From contig JAICHT010000030.1 in the NCBI GenBank assembly GCA_025924755.1, positions 1-18,473 on the forward strand: a stretch of 18,473 nt of DNA, written 5' to 3'. The stretch is from Chitinophagaceae bacterium (GTDB taxonomy: Bacteria; Bacteroidota; Bacteroidia; Chitinophagales; Chitinophagaceae). Shown piece by piece: positions 15,059-18,473 of this stretch (its first letter is position 1; every line of letters starts with the position of its first letter). Position numbers and translations under genes: made by a program. The notes beneath the pieces are model-generated. The model was not told where the DNA came from. It did not search any database and saw only the letters and a list, made by a program, of their open reading frames with translations.

Positions 15059-16360
15059 ATGAAAAAAATAATTATATACTTCATTTCTATTATTCTCTCC
15101 AGTTGCGTTGTTAAAGCGCAGGAAAATATATATCCGGCACCGAAGCAAACCGCGCCTTTTATCATCACCAATGCTACCGTGCATATAGGCAACGGACAGG
15201 TGCTGCCCAATGCTTCTGTAGAAGTAAAAGATGGAAAAATAATACAGGTAGGTACAGGCATTACCGCAGCTGCCGCCGAAAAGGCGATTGATGCATCGGG
15301 CAAGCAGGTGTACCCCGGCTTAATACTATCAGTTACCAATCTTGGTTTGGTAGAGGTGCCCAGTGTTCGTGCCAGCAACGACCTTACAGAAATCGGGGAG
15401 ATCGATCCTTCCATACGGTCTATTGTAGCTTATAATACTGATTCGAAAGTAACCAATACGTTGCGGCCTAATGGCATATTGCTGGCCAATATTGTACCGC
15501 AGGGGGGCTTAATCAGCGGTTCCTCTTCTGTAGTACAGTTGGATGCCTGGAACTGGGAAGATGCGGCTTACAAAATGGACAACGCTATGAATTTTTATAT
15601 GCCTTCTTTATTACCGCGTCCGGCACGGCTGGCCGCTTTTTTTGGTACACCACAAACTGACCCCATTAAAGAAGGGTTGGAAAAAATTGACGAAATAAAA
15701 AGTTTTTTTCGCGAAGCAAAAGCGTATCTCGCCAGTCCGGCACATGAAGAAACGAATATCAAGTTCAATGCTGTAAAAGGATTATTTGACAACTCTCAAA
15801 AATTGTTTGTTCATGCCAATACGGTAAAGCAGATGTTATTGGCAATTGATTTTGTAAAAGAGTTTCATTTTAGTGTGGTGATTGTAGGTGGTGCTGATAG
15901 CTGGCAGATTGCTGATTTGCTTAAGCAAAATGGCATAGCAGTGATACTAACGCAGCCGCATACCCTGCCAATATTGGAAGATGATGATATAGAACAGCCG
16001 TATAAAACACCGGCGATGCTGCAAAAAGCGGGAGTGTTGTTTGCCATAACCGATGTGGACGGCGAAACCCGTGGCCGCAACTTGGCTTTTAACGCCGGTA
16101 CCGCTGCAGCCTATGGCTTAACCAAAGAACAGGCGTTGCAATCCATTACTATAAATGCGGCTAAAATTTTAGGCGTGGCCGATAAAACCGGCACTCTGGA
16201 AGTAGGAAAAGATGCTAACCTTTTCATCAGCACCGGCGATGCGCTGGATATGCGTACCAATATTATTACAGCGGCTTTCATCCAGGGTAGGCAAATAAGC
16301 CTGGATAATAAACAAAAGCAGTTATTTGAAAAGTATAAGTACAAATATGGGTTGAAGTAA
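15059..16360 (+). CDS. Secreted amidohydrolase-like protein, metal site incomplete
   Basis: This 433-residue protein begins with an export signal (MKKIIIYFISIILSSCVVKAQE). LSSC resembles a lipobox, so it may be a lipoprotein, but cleavage after VKA is equally plausible. The composite beta-domain (NATVHIGNGQVLPNASVEVKDGKI) and the closing TGTLEVGKDANLFI place it in the amidohydrolase superfamily. The strand-1 HxH is replaced by YPGLILSVTNLG. A His is kept in LFVHANT (His252), the strand-6 His is replaced by VVIVGGADS, and an Asp remains in AITDVDGE. It is therefore probably a non-catalytic or divergent partner of the 1018-residue protein, from which it is separated by 12 bases, and the two may form a complex. 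A strong terminator follows. Confidence 0.85.
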   Translation: MKKIIIYFISIILSSCVVKAQENIYPAPKQTAPFIITNATVHIGNGQVLPNASVEVKDGKIIQVGTGITAAAAEKAIDASGKQVYPGLILSVTNLGLVEVPSVRASNDLTEIGEIDPSIRSIVAYNTDSKVTNTLRPNGILLANIVPQGGLISGSSSVVQLDAWNWEDAAYKMDNAMNFYMPSLLPRPARLAAFFGTPQTDPIKEGLEKIDEIKSFFREAKAYLASPAHEETNIKFNAVKGLFDNSQKLFVHANTVKQMLLAIDFVKEFHFSVVIVGGADSWQIADLLKQNGIAVILTQPHTLPILEDDDIEQPYKTPAMLQKAGVLFAITDVDGETRGRNLAFNAGTAAAYGLTKEQALQSITINAAKILGVADKTGTLEVGKDANLFISTGDALDMRTNIITAAFIQGRQISLDNKQKQLFEKYKYKYGLK

Positions 16361-16374
16361 AAACGGGTTTTTGT

Positions 16375-16400
16375 AAAAGTCCTGCGTCAGCAGGACTTTT
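16375..16400 (+). terminator. Intrinsic terminator of the amidohydrolase operon
   Basis: A perfect 11-bp stem (AAAAGTCCTGC at 16375-16385, GCAGGACTTTT at 16390-16400) closes on a GTCA tetraloop, 14 bases after the stop codon. The right arm ends in four T residues and the structure is near-symmetric, so it could act on both strands. Confidence 0.85.
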
Positions 16401-16604
16401 AGTATGCGTCGTCATAAGTGTAAATAGTACAGTAAATCTTTTGCTTCGGTTGGGAAGCTTTAGTAAAAAAGGGATTCGTCAAAGGCATTATGGCAAAAAC
16501 AAATAATATCTTAAAAATTTATTAGATTTACTTACGCCGTTCCCTTGAAGCGTATTTAATTCCTGTTATCAGCAGTGTAGATCAAACTGTTTTTTAACGA
16601 CTTA
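16401..16604. other. Gap upstream of the OB-TonB gene
   Basis: This gap lies between the operon terminator and the OB-TonB gene. TAGATTTA at 16523-16530 is a seven-of-eight match to the -7 box, but no TTG sits at the expected distance. Nothing else stands out. Confidence 0.4.
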
Positions 16605-18110
16605 ATGCTGACTTTTATGAGAATCATCTTCCTGCTCCTGTTGCTTCCCATGGCTGCTTTTACACAAGTAGTAAAAATTAATGAGTACGATAAATTTATC
16701 AGGCAAAGAAGAATTGAGCTGGAACCCTTACCTATATTGGCAACTACTACTGCAAACGTGTCTTTAACCTATCACTGCATCGGTTCTACTTTTTATGTAA
16801 TACTAAGTGGATATGGCTGGGGCGTATCTACTATAAGTGCCGACGACCGCCTGATTTTTCTTTTATCTAATGACAGCACTGTTACTGCCAGATCAACAGG
16901 GTTGCAGTCTTACGAAATAAATGGGATACACAATACCTTTAAACATCAGTATTTTATTAGCTTACCTGATATTGAAGCGCTTAGCAAGTATAGCGTTGTG
17001 GCCATACGAAAGTATTATATGCAGGACTTTGCCGATATGAAAGTGTCCGGGCAATATGCCGACAATGTGCAAAAACTAAGCAGCACTTTTTTACAGGAAT
17101 TAAGAAAGGGAAGGGTGCTTCTTACACTGCAAAACATAAACGTGAATGATATTTCCAGGCATATTGGCGATAGTGTAAGGTTCTGCAGCAAGGTGTATAG
17201 TACCCAGCGTTACTTCGACTCCTCAGAGAACATTCCCACCGTATTAAATGTAGGCGCTAAGTATCCCAATCAACAACTTACGGCTGTCATTTCGAAGGAG
17301 GACCGTAAAAGCTTTGGCAATGCACCTGAGGCGCTTTACGATAAAAAAGATGTTTGCATTTGCGGGGTGGTACAACTGTATAAGGATAAGCCGCAGATCG
17401 TTATTCATGACAGGGAGCAGATAACGGTAAAAACGCCTATCAGCCTGGCCGAAGTGGCGATGTATATGGGGGATAGTGCTACCGTATATGGCAATGTAGT
17501 TAGTGGCGAGTATTTTTCGGATAGGGAAGATGCACCTACACTTTTAAATTTAGGTGCCGCTTACCCTCATCAATTACTTACGGTAGTAATAGACGGTGTT
17601 GACAGAAAGTACTTTACTACGCAACCGGAAAAATTTTATCTCAATAAAGACATAAGCATTACGGGTAAAATAACTTCATCGAATGGCAAGCCGCAAATGG
17701 TAGTGCATAATAAAAGCCAGCTTACCGAAATCAGTATGCACGTGGCGGCTGCCGGGGCTATACAAGATGGGGCGCCTGCAAAGAAGATAGCTAAGGAAAA
17801 CAGGAGCGCTGCTTTCCCCGGCGGCCAGGAAGCCTGGAAGAATTTTTTAATTAAAAGTTTGGTGATACCTGATGACGAGCTGGATTATGGTGAAAAGAAA
17901 ACGGTTGTTGCGGATATTTCCATAGGCCCTGACGGCACCGTTGACAGGTATACTATCACACAATCGGCCGGTCCTGTTTTTGACAGGCAAGTGATCAGCC
18001 TGTTAAAAAAAATGCCGAAGTGGATACCTCAAATTGAAGATGGCAAACCTGTGGAAACCACATTGAAAGTGCCTATCACTTTTCAAAGAGTGGCAAACCC
18101 GTCGCGGTGA
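16605..18110 (+). CDS. Secreted protein with two OB-fold-like repeats and a TonB C-terminal domain
   Basis: The 501 residues start with a signal peptide (LLLLLPMAAFTQ, cleavage near residue 20). The ATG at 16605 or the one at 16617 (MRIIFLLLLLP) would both serve. Residues 22 to about 175 are an unrecognised, partly beta-rich region. Two tandem repeats follow at about 180-275 and 279-375. Each has IGDS or MGDS, PTxLNxGAxYPxQxLTxVI, a DRKxF element and KPQxVxH near its end. This resembles the OB-fold domain seen in secreted nuclease-associated proteins. After a linker, residues about 403-495 form a TonB_C domain (DISIGPDGTVDRYTI, KMPKWIPQIEDGKPVE, LKVPITFQ). There is no proline-rich spacer and no evident retained membrane anchor, so a classical energy-transducing role is doubtful. 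The function is unknown. No nuclease or peptidase motif is visible. Confidence 0.8.
   Translation: MLTFMRIIFLLLLLPMAAFTQVVKINEYDKFIRQRRIELEPLPILATTTANVSLTYHCIGSTFYVILSGYGWGVSTISADDRLIFLLSNDSTVTARSTGLQSYEINGIHNTFKHQYFISLPDIEALSKYSVVAIRKYYMQDFADMKVSGQYADNVQKLSSTFLQELRKGRVLLTLQNINVNDISRHIGDSVRFCSKVYSTQRYFDSSENIPTVLNVGAKYPNQQLTAVISKEDRKSFGNAPEALYDKKDVCICGVVQLYKDKPQIVIHDREQITVKTPISLAEVAMYMGDSATVYGNVVSGEYFSDREDAPTLLNLGAAYPHQLLTVVIDGVDRKYFTTQPEKFYLNKDISITGKITSSNGKPQMVVHNKSQLTEISMHVAAAGAIQDGAPAKKIAKENRSAAFPGGQEAWKNFLIKSLVIPDDELDYGEKKTVVADISIGPDGTVDRYTITQSAGPVFDRQVISLLKKMPKWIPQIEDGKPVETTLKVPITFQRVANPSR
17142..17729 (+). repeat. Intragenic tandem duplication encoding two OB-fold-like units
   Basis: The two protein repeats align without a gap at an offset of exactly 100 residues (300 bases). 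Aligned identical pairs include Gly189/289, Asp190/290, Pro211/311, Asn215/315, Tyr220/320, Arg234/334, Pro241/341, Gly254/354, Pro263/363 and His268/368. The DNA has diverged well beyond the protein, so this is an old domain duplication and not a recent repeat. Confidence 0.8.
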
Positions 18111-18302
18111 GGCTTTTTCTAAACTGTTGATGAAACATTTCGTTGAATAATTCCGGCTAATGCTTTTGTATTGTTTGTTCTTGATAAATACACAATTAAT
18201 ATTTATTAAAGGATATAGATTGAGCATTTGATTAACCCGATAATATAGATAAGCCAATTGTTATACAGAGTAATATCGCATTTTCATTTCAAATTTCATT
18301 CG

Positions 18303-18473
18303 TTATTGCTTTAGTGGTTCTCCCGGCTGCTGATTATTGTTGTGGTTCATCTTAACCTGTCTAAGCAAATGTGAGAAAGTGAGTGAGCCCATTTTCCATT
18401 TGCCGTTTTCTTTTACATAAACTTCTGTCACCATAAAAGGATTTGTTACGGTGTTGCCACCTACTACCGCTTC
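18303..18473 (-). CDS. NTF2/SnoaL-like (DUF4440-type) protein, C-terminal fragment
   Basis: The last 56 codons of a minus-strand gene enter from the right edge and end at the TAA at 18303-18305. The visible sequence, beginning EAVVGGNTV and continuing VTEVYVKENGKWKMGSLTFS, has the pattern of the final strands of an NTF2-like alpha+beta fold (a TEVYVKxNGKWK strand pair). It is followed by a polar Asn/Gln-rich tail (NHNNNQQPGE). The start and the main cavity-lining part are outside the window, so neither enzyme activity nor localisation can be judged. It converges on the OB-TonB gene across about 190 bases, in which I found no clear terminator hairpin. Confidence 0.6.
   Translation of the reverse strand, partial: EAVVGGNTVTNPFMVTEVYVKENGKWKMGSLTFSHLLRQVKMNHNNNQQPGEPLKQ

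Overview
The window looks like ordinary chromosome from a member of the Bacteroidota, most probably a Chitinophagaceae-like soil or freshwater bacterion. This rests on protein families, not on a phylogeny. The families are a very large periplasmic alpha-2-macroglobulin protein, a SPOR protein, TonB C-terminal fusions and paired secreted amidohydrolases. Some intergenic regions also carry matches to the Bacteroidota promoter form TTG-N(19-21)-TAnnTTTG. There are no rRNA or tRNA genes, transposases, integrases or CRISPR arrays.

Layout, left to right. Positions 1-3399 (minus) hold the first part of an alpha-2-macroglobulin-like protein that runs off the left edge. Its reading frame is broken by one base near 2158. 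Positions 3400-3777 are intergenic and hold a sucD terminator plus a plus-strand promoter match that could drive a short untranslated RNA. sucD (3778-4653, minus, TCA cycle) has a recognisable promoter, followed by a small uncharacterised gene (4782-5102, minus). Next comes a tight minus-strand run transcribed from right to left: maeB (malic enzyme fused to a phosphotransacetylase-like domain), mlaE (permease) and mlaF (ATPase). The last two overlap by one base. An M20-family amidohydrolase (9533-10708, minus) follows, separated by a clear terminator from a deoC-SPOR gene pair (11922 to 10770, minus).

The transcription direction flips in the 67-base gap at 11923-11989. Two plus-strand secreted amidohydrolase-superfamily genes (11990-15046 and 15059-16360) form an operon closed by a perfect 11-bp hairpin terminator. 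A secreted protein of unusual design (16605-18110, plus) follows: an unknown N-terminal region, two tandem OB-fold-like repeats in an exact 100-residue register, and a TonB C-terminal domain. The C-terminal end of an NTF2/SnoaL-like gene enters from the right edge on the minus strand.

Most of the window is housekeeping: central carbon metabolism (sucD, maeB, deoC), lipid asymmetry transport (mlaE-mlaF) and envelope or periplasmic proteins. No obvious new defence or mobile system is present. The points most worth a second look are the frameshift with a slippery heptamer in the macroglobulin gene, the orphan promoter-terminator unit at 3550-3760, the OB-OB-TonB architecture, and the three amidohydrolase domains of which only one keeps its metal site.
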